Origin: UBA4717 sp045580165 | GTDB lineage: Bacteria > Bacillota > Clostridia > Oscillospirales > CAG-272 | DNA length: 23,815 bases | Direction of reading: 5' to 3' | Assembly (NCBI GenBank): GCA_045580165.1 | Contig: JAZNNG010000026.1 | Span: 1-23,815, forward strand | Part shown: in pieces, positions 8,739-16,311 of the stretch | Numbering within the stretch: the first letter of the stretch is position 1 | How the letters are laid out: every line of letters starts with the position of its first letter | The notes under the pieces: generated by a model | Told to the model about the DNA's origin: nothing | Databases searched by the model: none | The model's input: the letters and a program-made list of their open reading frames with translations, nothing else | Made by a program: the position numbers and the translations under genes

Positions 8739-9730
8739 TGATTATAACGTTTATTCAGCGTGCGATTATTCAAGGAATTCCTCTTTTGTTCGGTTCGACC
8801 GGTGAAATTATAACCGAGAAATCCGGAAAGCTTAACCTCGGTATTCCGGGAATTATGTACGTAGGCGGCATAAGTGGTGTTATAGGCGCTTTCTTGTATG
8901 AACAAACTGTTCCGGTAGGACAAGCGCTTAACCCCGTTCTTGCAATTGCTATTCCACTGTTGAGTTCACTTCTCGGCTCGCTTTTAATGGGACTTATATA
9001 CTGTTTCCTTACGGTAACGCTTAGAGCAAATCAGAACGTTACGGGTCTTGCACTTACAACCTTCGGCGTTGGCTTCGGAAACTTCTTCGGAGGCTCGCTT
9101 GCAACCATTCTCAAGAGCCCTACTGCATCTGTAATCGTTACAAGGACCAGCGAGTTCTTCAGAATCAAGCTTCCGTTTTCAGAAAGCCTCGGATGGTTCG
9201 GTACGGTGTTCTTTTCCTACGGATTTCTCGCTTATTTAGCGGTAATACTTTCCATTCTTGCAGCGTGGTACTTCAAGCATACCAAGTCGGGACTTCATCT
9301 TCGTGCAGTTGGTGAAAATCCTGCTACCGCAGATGCGGCAGGCATCAACGTAACCGCATACAAGTACGGCGCAACCTGCATCGGCAGTATGATAGCAGGT
9401 CTTGGCGGACTCTATTACGTTATGGACTATACGATGGGTGTGTGGTCGAACAACGGCTTCGGTGATCGCGGATGGCTTGCGATAGCGCTCGTTATCTTTG
9501 CTATATGGAATCCTAACATCGGTATATTCGGCTCATTCCTTTTCGGCGGACTTTACATTGCGTATCTCTATATCAAGATTCCCGGACTTGACTCGAGCAT
9601 CCAGGAGCTTTTCAAGATGATACCGTATGTTGTAACCATCATAGTTCTCATTGTAATCAGTATCCGTGACAAGCGAGAGAATCAGCCTCCCGCCAGCCTC
9701 GGACTCTCATACTTCAGAGAAGAACGATAA
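8738..9730 (+). CDS. ABC transporter permease 2 (NupQ-like)
   Basis: A 330-residue membrane protein with eight to ten hydrophobic segments, the second channel half of the nucleoside-type importer. Typical family segments are GIPLLFGSTGEIITEKSGKL near the N-terminus, LHLRAVGENPATADAAGINV (the ATPase-docking loop) and NGFGDRGWLAIALVIFAIWN. The ATG at 8738 shares its A with the stop codon of permease 1 and follows GGGGG at 8726-8730. A strong bidirectional terminator starts at the base after the stop codon, which ends the transporter operon. Confidence 0.93.
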   Translation: MIITFIQRAIIQGIPLLFGSTGEIITEKSGKLNLGIPGIMYVGGISGVIGAFLYEQTVPVGQALNPVLAIAIPLLSSLLGSLLMGLIYCFLTVTLRANQNVTGLALTTFGVGFGNFFGGSLATILKSPTASVIVTRTSEFFRIKLPFSESLGWFGTVFFSYGFLAYLAVILSILAAWYFKHTKSGLHLRAVGENPATADAAGINVTAYKYGATCIGSMIAGLGGLYYVMDYTMGVWSNNGFGDRGWLAIALVIFAIWNPNIGIFGSFLFGGLYIAYLYIKIPGLDSSIQELFKMIPYVVTIIVLIVISIRDKRENQPPASLGLSYFREER

Positions 9731-9770
9731 AATAAAAAAGATGCAACCGAGAGGTTGCATCTTTTTTATT
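9731..9770. terminator. Bidirectional terminator between convergent genes
   Basis: A perfect 18-bp inverted repeat (9731-9748 with 9753-9770) has a GC-richer centre GATGCAACC and a GAGA tetraloop, with A-runs on the left arm and T-runs on the right. It can therefore end both the plus-strand transporter operon and the minus-strand sortase operon. The stop codon of the minus-strand gene (9766-9768) lies inside the right arm. Confidence 0.93.
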
Positions 9771-10650
9771 TTCTTTTTGCAAAAACGTCAACGAACATTG
9801 ATACTATAAGTAAGAACAGTAAAGCACCGCTGACAATGGCGAAGACCTTAGCTGCGTCCGTTACCATCACGTTCCATATCGCCTCCAGGTACACGTATCC
9901 TGCGCCGAGGTTCACGTTAAAGCGTGACACAAGGTTTTGTGAGCTCAAATAGCCAAACGGCACCGTGAAGAGCAATGATACCGTAAACAAGGATAAAAAG
10001 ATGGAGTACACAGAGCCTGTCCATTTTTTTATTATCAGAATTAATAAAAGAAGTACAAGGCAGACGGCAAAGGTCACAAGCAACGGCAAGAAGTATTTAC
10101 CGATTTCAACTACCCTTAAGTAATGTTCTGTGAGCGTAGGGAATAACTCGCTTATCGAGTCGAGTGAAAGTGCGCTGACTGAAAGTCTTATAACCTCGTT
10201 GTATTTTTCGGCAAGCATCTCTCTGTTTTCTTCTATTTCATAAAGCTCGGGACGAAGAGAGGATAAGAATTCCTTGGCGATGGTTTCAGCAAAAGCCTCA
10301 CTGTTGAAATCGGTAACGGGCAGGGTACTGTCACCGTTTAACAAAGCATCGTAAAGATCTGAAAAATATTCGTTTGAGAGATTGTCGAAATCAATATCCT
10401 CAAGTAGCTTGATTATCTCGCTCGGGTCAAATCCGTAAATGCTTGACACCGTATCGATCTTATCAACTGCATGATTTTTTATGTATTCGTCGTTTATAAG
10501 CTCGCCGACGCTTTCTTTAAATTCGGCTTGATCATACACGGTAAAACGCACGTATCCGACTGCAAGCGTCAGTATAAACACAAACACCGTAATAAGGGAC
10601 AGAATAGCAGAGATTATTTTGAATATGAGGTTATTCATACTTGCTTTCAT
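9766..10650 (-). CDS. Four-helix membrane protein of unknown function, last gene of the sortase operon
   Basis: A 294-residue protein that I do not recognise. It has one hydrophobic helix near the N-terminus (about residues 10-33) and a soluble, acidic, helix-rich domain of about 150 residues that should lie outside the cell (includes ESVGELINDEYIKNHAVD). Three hydrophobic helices follow in the last third, ending FVDVFAKRK. The start is placed at the ATG whose AAGGAAGG site lies eight bases upstream; a longer frame to 10680 lacks support. It overlaps the sortase gene by 20 bases and is surely co-expressed with it. An accessory role in surface-protein anchoring is inferred only from position. 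Its stop codon lies inside the shared terminator. Confidence 0.75.
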   Translation of the reverse strand: MKASMNNLIFKIISAILSLITVFVFILTLAVGYVRFTVYDQAEFKESVGELINDEYIKNHAVDKIDTVSSIYGFDPSEIIKLLEDIDFDNLSNEYFSDLYDALLNGDSTLPVTDFNSEAFAETIAKEFLSSLRPELYEIEENREMLAEKYNEVIRLSVSALSLDSISELFPTLTEHYLRVVEIGKYFLPLLVTFAVCLVLLLLILIIKKWTGSVYSIFLSLFTVSLLFTVPFGYLSSQNLVSRFNVNLGAGYVYLEAIWNVMVTDAAKVFAIVSGALLFLLIVSMFVDVFAKRK

Positions 10651-11320
10651 AAATGATTCCTTCCTTAAGCGAGCACACAAGCGCTATACGCTGGTGAGTG
10701 CGGAAAAATCCGCTTGTTCGGGGATAGCACGTGTAGATAAAAAGAGTATCTCCGCCATAATCATTCCACAAAACCGAGGCATCGGTTTCGTTAAATATAA
10801 ATTTGTCGCTTACTTCATATTTATAGGTTCCGTATATCGTTTGCATAGTGACCTCGTCACCAATCTCGGTATCCTCAACCTCATAGAACCAGGTCATAAC
10901 GTGCGCGGACAAAACGCAGTTTTTTTCAAGTCCGCAAAAATAGGAGCCGTTCCATTGACCGGCTCCCATTGAAAGTATAACGTCGCTGTCTCCGAAATAA
11001 ACCGGAATGTCCTTCATCTTCCAATTTTCTATATTTAGCACCGCCCATTTTGAGCCGTGCTTGATTACGGTAGGGAACAATTCACCCGAATAGATAATAC
11101 TGTCGGGTTCCTCTTCGGGAATTATAAAATCCTCGTCAATGTTGCCGTCAAGCAAATCGTCGCCCTCACGCGAGAGTGTGTCAGAGCTACTTATCAAAAG
11201 ATTAAAAACCGAGTTGGTTTCAAGCAGTCTGTTGTATGCAAAATCGGTAAGAAGGTATATAGCGAGTGCAAAGCATATAATCGGAACCGTCATAAGAAGA
11301 AGCTTTATGATCTTCTTCAT
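10631..11320 (-). CDS. Sortase (cysteine transpeptidase)
   Basis: A membrane-anchored transpeptidase that would cut a sorting signal and attach surface proteins to the cell envelope. The 229 residues comprise an N-terminal membrane helix (about 4-25), an acidic linker (about 50-75), and a sortase beta-barrel. The catalytic histidine is H140 in CVLSAH, the catalytic cysteine C198 in TLFIYTC, and the arginine most likely R211 in RTHQRIALVC. The region GDSDVILSMGAGQWNGSYFCG resembles the start of class D-type enzymes, but class cannot be fixed by eye. The usual GHR after the first strand is SAHV here. It lies 22 bases after a gene for a likely substrate and overlaps the membrane-protein gene that follows. 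Start supported by AGGA just upstream. Confidence 0.88.
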   Translation of the reverse strand: MKKIIKLLLMTVPIICFALAIYLLTDFAYNRLLETNSVFNLLISSSDTLSREGDDLLDGNIDEDFIIPEEEPDSIIYSGELFPTVIKHGSKWAVLNIENWKMKDIPVYFGDSDVILSMGAGQWNGSYFCGLEKNCVLSAHVMTWFYEVEDTEIGDEVTMQTIYGTYKYEVSDKFIFNETDASVLWNDYGGDTLFIYTCYPRTSGFFRTHQRIALVCSLKEGIIYESKYE

Positions 11321-11342
11321 AAGTTCCTGACCCTTTGTGTTA

Positions 11343-11891
11343 TCAGAATGCGCGCTTCTTGAGAGTAACTACACCCGCAAGACCGATAACTGTAAGTACT
11401 ACTGCAACTATAGCGGGAGTGAAGTCGGTTGTCTGAACACCACCGGTAACCTTAATGGGGTCTCCGTCGAGGTTGGCGATTACCTTGCCGCCGTAGTAGA
11501 TATCAAAGCTAATGTCGCCTTCGTGGCCCATAACAACGTCGTGTGTTACAAGCTTAGCAGTAAGACCGAGAATTTCGCAGGCCTCGTTAACGAGCTTTGT
11601 AGCGGCTGCAGTTTCTTCTGCGGTATACTTGTCAAGAGTCGAACCCTTGTCAGTAAACTTATCCTTTGCTTCGTTAATGATAGCAACGACTTTGTCAGCC
11701 TGCTCGTCTGTTACGGGGATCTGGTCGAGAGCGGACTGTACTGTGCCGAGATAGTGATCACGGTATGCTTCGGGACATGCATCCTTAGCTGCATTGTAGA
11801 TCTTAAGCTTAGCATCGTCAGAAGCGCAAACGCTTACTGCGAGGGCAGAGATCATAACGATTGCTAGGATAAGTGCTAATGTTTTTTTCAT
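11343..11891 (-). CDS. Secreted surface protein with sortase-type C-terminus, probable sortase substrate
   Basis: A 182-residue protein with a Sec signal peptide (MKKTLALILAIVMISALAVS, likely cleavage near VCA-S at about residue 23) and a helix-rich mature part rich in Ala, Asp and Lys. The C-terminus is built like a cell-wall sorting signal: VQTTD (152-156), a hydrophobic stretch (about 159-177), and a basic tail KKRAF. The residue after the scissile threonine is Thr instead of the expected Gly (compare LPXTG or VQTGD-like signals). The start at 11891 is set by AGAGGTG seven bases upstream; a longer frame to 11927 has no site. Being first in an operon with a sortase, it is very likely its dedicated substrate. 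Its biochemical role is unknown. Confidence 0.82.
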   Translation of the reverse strand: MKKTLALILAIVMISALAVSVCASDDAKLKIYNAAKDACPEAYRDHYLGTVQSALDQIPVTDEQADKVVAIINEAKDKFTDKGSTLDKYTAEETAAATKLVNEACEILGLTAKLVTHDVVMGHEGDISFDIYYGGKVIANLDGDPIKVTGGVQTTDFTPAIVAVVLTVIGLAGVVTLKKRAF

Positions 11892-11931
11892 AATAATACA
11901 CCTCTTTGTATCAATTAATTTATACAAGACA

Positions 11932-11975
11932 ATTATAGCAAATATAGCGGAAAGTTTTGTTAACGAAATGTTAAC
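11932..11975 (-). promoter_or_regulatory. Probable promoter and GTTAAC repeat upstream of the sortase operon
   Basis: On the minus strand a TATAAT box (11932-11937) lies 41 bases before the start codon. The best -35-like box, TTAACA (11958-11963), is 20 bases away, which is longer than usual. Two GTTAAC palindromes (11959-11964 and 11970-11975), eleven bases apart centre to centre, sit on the -35 region. This is one helical turn and could be a repressor or activator site. Confidence 0.4.
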
Positions 11976-11996
11976 TTTTTGGCGAATTCAGGGTAT

Positions 11997-12647
11997 TTAT
12001 CCTCTTATATCCTCAATAGCTTTTTTTCTGTCCTCGTATTTGAATACGGCAGAGCCGGCGACAAGAACGTTTGCCCCTGCTTCGCGTACCGTTTTTGAGG
12101 TTTCAGCCGTGATACCTCCGTCGACCTCAAGCTCGACCTTCTCGGAAAGCCCGGTGCGTTCAAGCATTGCTTTTACAACCTTTATGCTCTCAACCGTTTC
12201 GGGAATAAACGATTGACCTCCGAAGCCGGGCTCGACCGTCATAATCAGAACAAGATCCACGAGGGGAAGAAGCGGCTCAAGTACAAATGCAGGAGTTGCA
12301 GGCTTGATGGAAATACCTGCTTTTTTACCGCAAGCATGAATTTTGTTTATTACCTCAACGTGATTGGTGCAGCTTTCAAAATGGAAGGTTATAATGTCTG
12401 AGCCGGAGCTTGCGAATTCCTCGATATAACGTATCGGGTCTGTGATCATAAGGTGGGTGTCAAAAACCGCATTGCAAACCTTTCTGTTTGACTTGATAAT
12501 ACAAGGACCGAGAGTAATGTTAGGTACGAATATACCGTCCATTACGTCAATGTGTATATACTCGGCGCCGGCATCGCAAACTGATTTTATTTCCTCTCCG
12601 AGACGTGAAAAATCACTTGCGAGAATTGAAGGAGAAATTTTTATCAT
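11997..12647 (-). CDS. rpe: Ribulose-phosphate 3-epimerase
   Basis: Interconverts ribulose 5-phosphate and xylulose 5-phosphate in the pentose phosphate pathway, in the cytoplasm. The 216-residue TIM barrel is full length. It opens MIKISPSILASDF and carries the metal and catalytic residues H32 and D34 in HIDVMDG, H65 in DTHLMI, the segment MTVEPGFGGQSF, and the second catalytic aspartate in EVDGGI, followed by the phosphate-binding end ANVLVAGSAVF. An AAAGGA ribosome binding site precedes the ATG. It lies 224 bases after ispF, with a likely terminator between, so it may have its own promoter. No clear terminator follows before the sortase-operon promoter region. Confidence 0.96.
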   Translation of the reverse strand: MIKISPSILASDFSRLGEEIKSVCDAGAEYIHIDVMDGIFVPNITLGPCIIKSNRKVCNAVFDTHLMITDPIRYIEEFASSGSDIITFHFESCTNHVEVINKIHACGKKAGISIKPATPAFVLEPLLPLVDLVLIMTVEPGFGGQSFIPETVESIKVVKAMLERTGLSEKVELEVDGGITAETSKTVREAGANVLVAGSAVFKYEDRKKAIEDIRG

Positions 12648-12871
12648 ATCAAAAATCCTTTCTTTAGGTGAAAATTTTTAAGCTGACAAGTCAAAAAGCA
12701 CAGCTTTTGGAAAATAACGGGCATAAGCGGCTTTTGAGAGCTTACTGAACGGTAGCAATAAGGGGTATTTTCCATAAAATGTTATTGTGAAAGCTCGCGT
12801 AAAAAGGACGGGAAAGAAGTCAAAAAAAGCGGAACCTGATAGAATACCGTCCGATTTGCGCTACACATAGA
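12648..12871. other. Gene-free spacer with nested inverted repeats (possible small RNA)
   Basis: No credible reading frame is present. The centre (12731-12806) holds nested complementary arms in order: CTTTT/AAAAG (12731-12735 with 12802-12806), GAGCTT/AAGCTC (12738-12743 with 12791-12796), CAATAA/TTATTG (12756-12761 with 12782-12787) and ATTTT/AAAAT (12767-12771 with 12776-12780, loop CCAT). A 12-base one-sided interior loop (12744-12755) faces three bases. I could not match it to 6S, SRP, tmRNA or RNase P RNA. The strand is undecided. Confidence 0.35.
12821..12853 (-). terminator. Probable terminator after ispF
   Basis: On the minus strand, 19 bases after the ispF stop, CGGAC GGTA and TATC AG GTTCCG can form an interrupted stem, followed by CTTTTTTTG. 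The stem has bulges, so it is weaker than the other terminators here. Confidence 0.5.
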
Positions 12872-13354
12872 TTATGCGGCACCGTATAAAAGCACAACGG
12901 CGTGTGCTGATATCGCGAGACCCTCGCCCGTGGGACCGAGATGCTCCTCGGTGGTCGCTTTCACGTTTATACAGTCCTTACTGCATTCAAACAAACGCGC
13001 GAGGTTCTCGCGGATTTCTTCGATATAAGGTGAAAGTCGCGGACGCTGGGCTATCACGGTAACGTCTAAGTTTCCGATCGACATTCCGGCACCCGCCATA
13101 AGCTTACATACCTTTTCGCAAAGCTTGCCGCTGTCAATATCCTTAAAGGCTTGGTCACTATCGGGAAAATGGCGTCCTATGTCGCCGAGCGCGAGCGCGC
13201 CAAGCACCGCATCCATTACCGCATGGTAAATAACGTCTGCATCGGAATGACCAAGTAGTCCCTTTTCGTAGGGAATGTCAACTCCTCCGAGAATAAGACG
13301 ACGTCCGACCTCGAGTCGGTGCAGATCGTATCCGTGGCCGATTTTGAAATTCAT
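12872..13354 (-). CDS. ispF: 2-C-methyl-D-erythritol 2,4-cyclodiphosphate synthase
   Basis: Catalyses the cyclisation step of the MEP (non-mevalonate) isoprenoid pathway, releasing CMP. The 160-residue length is standard for the trimeric enzyme. The metal-binding residues are D10 and H12 in GHGYDLHRL and H44 in DADVIYHAVMDA. Other family segments are LGDIGRHFPDSD, the IAQRPRLSP region, and VKATTEEHLGPTGEGLA near the end, which lies at the cytidine-diphosphate site. AAAGGAG lies nine bases before the ATG. The gene follows the XRE regulator by 28 bases on the same strand and could share the promoter at 14870-14898. ispD, often its neighbour, is not in the window. Confidence 0.97.
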   Translation of the reverse strand: MNFKIGHGYDLHRLEVGRRLILGGVDIPYEKGLLGHSDADVIYHAVMDAVLGALALGDIGRHFPDSDQAFKDIDSGKLCEKVCKLMAGAGMSIGNLDVTVIAQRPRLSPYIEEIRENLARLFECSKDCINVKATTEEHLGPTGEGLAISAHAVVLLYGAA

Positions 13355-13382
13355 TATTCTTTTCTCCTTTGAAAAATAAGCC

Positions 13383-14297
13383 TTAAAGCTTTATTCCCGA
13401 GGCAAGCTCGTATAGCTTTAGCTTTTGCTCCTTATACTGATAGGCGGAAACGTAATCGTTTTCGCCTTTTGCACATTGCTCAAGCTCGTCGTATACCCTG
13501 AACAAGAGAAGGCTTCCGTGCGGTGTGGGAGACTGATTTTCTGAGGCAATAATACCCTTGAGCTTTGCCTCTGCATCATTGTAGCGCCCGTTTGCCATAT
13601 CAAGTCTTGCCGCAATATGAGCCGAGAGTATTTTGTCGCGTATTTCGGTAAGCGACGCGAGATTAACGGCTTTTATTATTTGTCCCGAATCAAAAAGATC
13701 CGTAAGCTTCAGATAGACGTAAATGTCCATATACTCGTCAAAGTCCGGAGGAGAAGGAGGAAGGTCGTTGTTGCTTCCGAGTGATTTTCCGAGCCGTTCG
13801 GCAAGACACAGATAAAGATTTGCTATATACGCGCTTCCCGCCGTGGAGTATGTGGTATCGTGGCTTTTGTTTACTGCGTCCATAAGACGTACGGCGGCTT
13901 CCTTGTATTTTGATTTCGTAGAATACTCTCTTGCAAGCGCAAGGTCGCATTCTATTATCAGGAGCTGGATCTCGTCTCCTTTTAGCCCCGACGTCATTAT
14001 GAGCTCAAGTGCTTTTTCGTATTTGTTCTCACTCATATACGCTTTTGCTTCGCGTATAAGCTCTGCTCGCAAGTAGTCGAAATAGACGTTTTCCTCAAGC
14101 AGAATTCCTGCCGGCACCCCAAGCCTTTCCGCAATCGAAACGAGAGTCGGCAGAGAGGGGAGTGCCGCACCCGTTTCTATACGGCTGAGCATATTACGGG
14201 TAATATCGTTTCCCGAAAGCTCCGCTTGAGTCATATTTTTCATACGGCGAAGCCTTTTGATCCTCTCGCCTATTGTTGATAACGTATTATTCTTCAT
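13383..14297 (-). CDS. XRE-family helix-turn-helix regulator with a long helical C-terminal domain
   Basis: A 304-residue putative DNA-binding regulator. Residues 8-68 form a Cro/C1-type helix-turn-helix (IGERIKRLRRMKNMTQAEL, then SRIETGAALPSLPTLVSIAE). The remaining 235 residues are helical and suggest tetratricopeptide-like repeats, with recurring patterns such as YEKALELI, YKEAAVRLMDAV, YNDAEAKLKGII and YVSAYQYKEQKLKLYE. Overall size and layout resemble peptide-sensing RNPP regulators, but no ligand or small peptide gene is evident next to it. Its ATG overlaps the stop of the fumarase-type gene (ATGA), so it is translationally coupled to it; only a weak ribosome binding site of its own is present. 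Its targets are unknown. Confidence 0.85.
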   Translation of the reverse strand: MKNNTLSTIGERIKRLRRMKNMTQAELSGNDITRNMLSRIETGAALPSLPTLVSIAERLGVPAGILLEENVYFDYLRAELIREAKAYMSENKYEKALELIMTSGLKGDEIQLLIIECDLALAREYSTKSKYKEAAVRLMDAVNKSHDTTYSTAGSAYIANLYLCLAERLGKSLGSNNDLPPSPPDFDEYMDIYVYLKLTDLFDSGQIIKAVNLASLTEIRDKILSAHIAARLDMANGRYNDAEAKLKGIIASENQSPTPHGSLLLFRVYDELEQCAKGENDYVSAYQYKEQKLKLYELASGIKL

Positions 14298-14833
14298 TTT
14301 TCTTCACGCTTATACAGGTTATTTCCCGCACAGTCTATCGCACAGATAAGGGGGAGGTCTTCGACGTAAAGCTTTTTTACCGACTCGCACCCGAGCTCGT
14401 CAAATGCTATAACCTCAAGACTCTTTATACACCTTGCTATAAGTGCGCCCGCGCCGCCGATGGCGCACAGATATACTGCGCCGTTTTCGCAGATGCTTTC
14501 ACATACCTCGGGACTTCGCTCTCCCTTTCCTATCATACAGGTAAGGCCGAGGGAAAGTAATCTGGGCGTGAATCTATCCATTCTTGACGAGGTTGTCGGC
14601 CCGCACGAGCCGATTATCGCGTTTTCTCTTGCAGGTGTCGGACCTGCGTAATATACCGTTGCTCCGTCAAGCTCGAACGGCAGGGCTTCTCCACTGTCGA
14701 GAAGCTCGGATATTCTTTTGTGTGCGGCGTCTCTTGCCGTATAAATGTAGCCTGAGAGGAGGACCTCGTCGCCTGCTCGAAGCTCTTTTGCAAAAGCTTT
14801 TATTCGTGATGTATCGACCTTTACCGTAGCCAT
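14294..14833 (-). CDS. Fumarase/tartrate dehydratase-type hydro-lyase, beta subunit
   Basis: The 179-residue protein matches the C-terminal swivel-domain subunit (Fumerase_C) of class I iron-sulfur hydro-lyases such as two-subunit fumarase or L-tartrate dehydratase. Key segments are LLSGYIYTARDAAHKRI, the YYAGPTPA segment, and IGSCGPTTSSRMDRFTPRLL with a following IGKG. Length is normal for a stand-alone beta subunit. Fumarase, which hydrates fumarate to malate, is the most common member, but the substrate is not fixed by this subunit. The alpha subunit, which holds the [4Fe-4S] cluster, is not next to it: the upstream gene is an unrelated membrane protein ended by its own terminator. A GAGGCG site precedes the ATG, and a good promoter lies upstream. 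Confidence 0.88.
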   Translation of the reverse strand: MATVKVDTSRIKAFAKELRAGDEVLLSGYIYTARDAAHKRISELLDSGEALPFELDGATVYYAGPTPARENAIIGSCGPTTSSRMDRFTPRLLSLGLTCMIGKGERSPEVCESICENGAVYLCAIGGAGALIARCIKSLEVIAFDELGCESVKKLYVEDLPLICAIDCAGNNLYKREEK

Positions 14834-14869
14834 ATAACGCCTCGTATAAATTATACTTTCTATAAATAT

Positions 14870-14898
14870 ATTCTATCACAAGAGGACGTATTTATCAA
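14870..14898 (-). promoter_or_regulatory. Sigma-A promoter of the fumarase-beta/regulator/ispF operon
   Basis: On the minus strand TTGATA (14893-14898) and TAGAAT (14870-14875) are 17 bases apart. They lie about 40 bases before the start codon and just beyond the terminator of the preceding gene. Confidence 0.8.
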
Positions 14899-14908
14899 GA
14901 GCTTTGTT

Positions 14909-14939
14909 AAAAGAAACGCCACGGCATTTGCCGTGGCGT
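14909..14939 (-). terminator. Terminator after the CNNM/CorC-type gene
   Basis: A perfect 10-bp GC-rich stem ACGCCACGGC / GCCGTGGCGT (14916-14925 with 14930-14939, 4-base loop) is followed on the minus strand by TTCTTTT. It begins eight bases after the stop codon. Confidence 0.9.
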
Positions 14940-14946
14940 AAAGAGG

Positions 14947-16251
14947 TTATTTTGTTTCGACCCTTTCGTTGTCATCGGAATCGTCCTTTTTGTCGGCGTC
15001 ATCCTTGAGTATGGTGATACGAGCTTCTTCGACTATTTTTTCGTCGGAGTTCGTGACTTCAACGAGAAGATTTTTATATATGAAGCTTTCACCGGGCTCG
15101 GGAAGGTGTCCGAGCTCCTTGAGTATCCAGCCGTTCACGGTCTGGGGGAGGTCTGCTTCGTCGTCGGGAACAACGTCAAAGCGCTCAAACATATCAAGCG
15201 CGCGCGCAGAAGCGTCAACGATAAAGCTATCCTCGCCTTCAGGCTTGAACTGCTCGACTATTTCGTCGTGCTCGTCCCAGATATCTCCGACGAGCTCCTC
15301 AATAATATCCTCAAGCGTACATATACCGAGAGTTCCGCCGAAATCATCGAGAACTACCGCCATGTGCGCCTTTTCAAGCTGGAATTTTTTGAGCAGGTCG
15401 GATATCTGTACGTGCTCTGAAACGTAGACCGCCTTGCCCATTGCGGACTTGAAGTTTGACGCGCCCTTGTGACGCATATAATAGAAGTCCTTTTCGTGAA
15501 GAATACCGATAATGTTGTCAACTGTGCCGTCGTAAACGGGGAGTCTTGAATATCCCGTTTCGTAGAACACGGCTGCTATCTCCTCGGTGGTTGCGTTTGC
15601 GGGAACTGCCGAAACGTCAACTCTGGGAGTTGTGATATCGCGCACTTCAACGTCGTTGAATTCGATAGCGGAGCGTATAAGCTCACCCTCGTCCTCGTCG
15701 ATACCGCCGTCAAGCTGAGCCTCGTCAACTATTGTGATAAGCTCATCCTCGGTGATTCCCGTTTCTTCGTCAGCTTTGAAGATTATGGTAACGAGCTTCT
15801 GCCACAGATTGAGAAGGAAGGAAAGAGGGGTGAACACCACGGTCAAAAATTTGATAAAGGGATAGGTAGCATAAGCTATTTTATCGGGCATCTCTTTGGC
15901 AATTCTCTTAGGCGTTATCTCGCCGCAGAGAAGAACGATAAGCGTCATTCCGAGGGTTGCGATCGTTGCGCCGTTCTGCACCTTCCACTTCTCAACGAGA
16001 AGTACGGTAGCGATTGAAGAGGCCGCGATATTTACTATATTGTTGCCGATGAGAACGGTAGAGATAAGCTTGTCGTACTTGTCATAAAGATCGAGTATCT
16101 TCTGAGCCTTCTTGTTTCCGTCCTGCGCGGCGGTTTTCATCTTGAGCTTATTAAACGATAAAAATGCAGTTTCTGTTGCTGAAAAAAATGCCGATAAGGC
16201 AATAAGTATGACTAAAAATACAATAGACATTGTACTACTGTCGCCGTCCAT
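14947..16251 (-). CDS. CNNM/CorC-type membrane protein with CBS domains (hemolysin-family)
   Basis: A 434-residue inner-membrane protein often annotated as hemolysin or magnesium/cobalt efflux protein. Residues about 8-190 are the CNNM (DUF21) transmembrane domain with several helices and the conserved ALSAFFSATETAFLS and GEITPKRIAKE segments. Residues about 200-330 are a CBS pair with RVDVSAVPANATTEEI, YSRLPVYDGTVDNIIGILHE and MAVVLDDFGGTLGICTLEDI. Residues about 340-420 are the CorC/HlyC accessory domain, followed by an acidic tail rich in Lys and Asp. Homologues are linked to divalent-metal (Mg2+) homeostasis; the direction of transport is debated in the family. GGAGG precedes the ATG by eleven bases; an internal ATG eight codons in is a possible alternative. 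The long structured leader upstream suggests RNA-level control. Confidence 0.92.
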   Translation of the reverse strand: MDGDSSTMSIVFLVILIALSAFFSATETAFLSFNKLKMKTAAQDGNKKAQKILDLYDKYDKLISTVLIGNNIVNIAASSIATVLLVEKWKVQNGATIATLGMTLIVLLCGEITPKRIAKEMPDKIAYATYPFIKFLTVVFTPLSFLLNLWQKLVTIIFKADEETGITEDELITIVDEAQLDGGIDEDEGELIRSAIEFNDVEVRDITTPRVDVSAVPANATTEEIAAVFYETGYSRLPVYDGTVDNIIGILHEKDFYYMRHKGASNFKSAMGKAVYVSEHVQISDLLKKFQLEKAHMAVVLDDFGGTLGICTLEDIIEELVGDIWDEHDEIVEQFKPEGEDSFIVDASARALDMFERFDVVPDDEADLPQTVNGWILKELGHLPEPGESFIYKNLLVEVTNSDEKIVEEARITILKDDADKKDDSDDNERVETK

Positions 16252-16311
16252 ATTAATATGATCCTCCGTAAATTAAATGTAAGAGATAAATTTGTTTTTG
16301 AAAAATTATCT

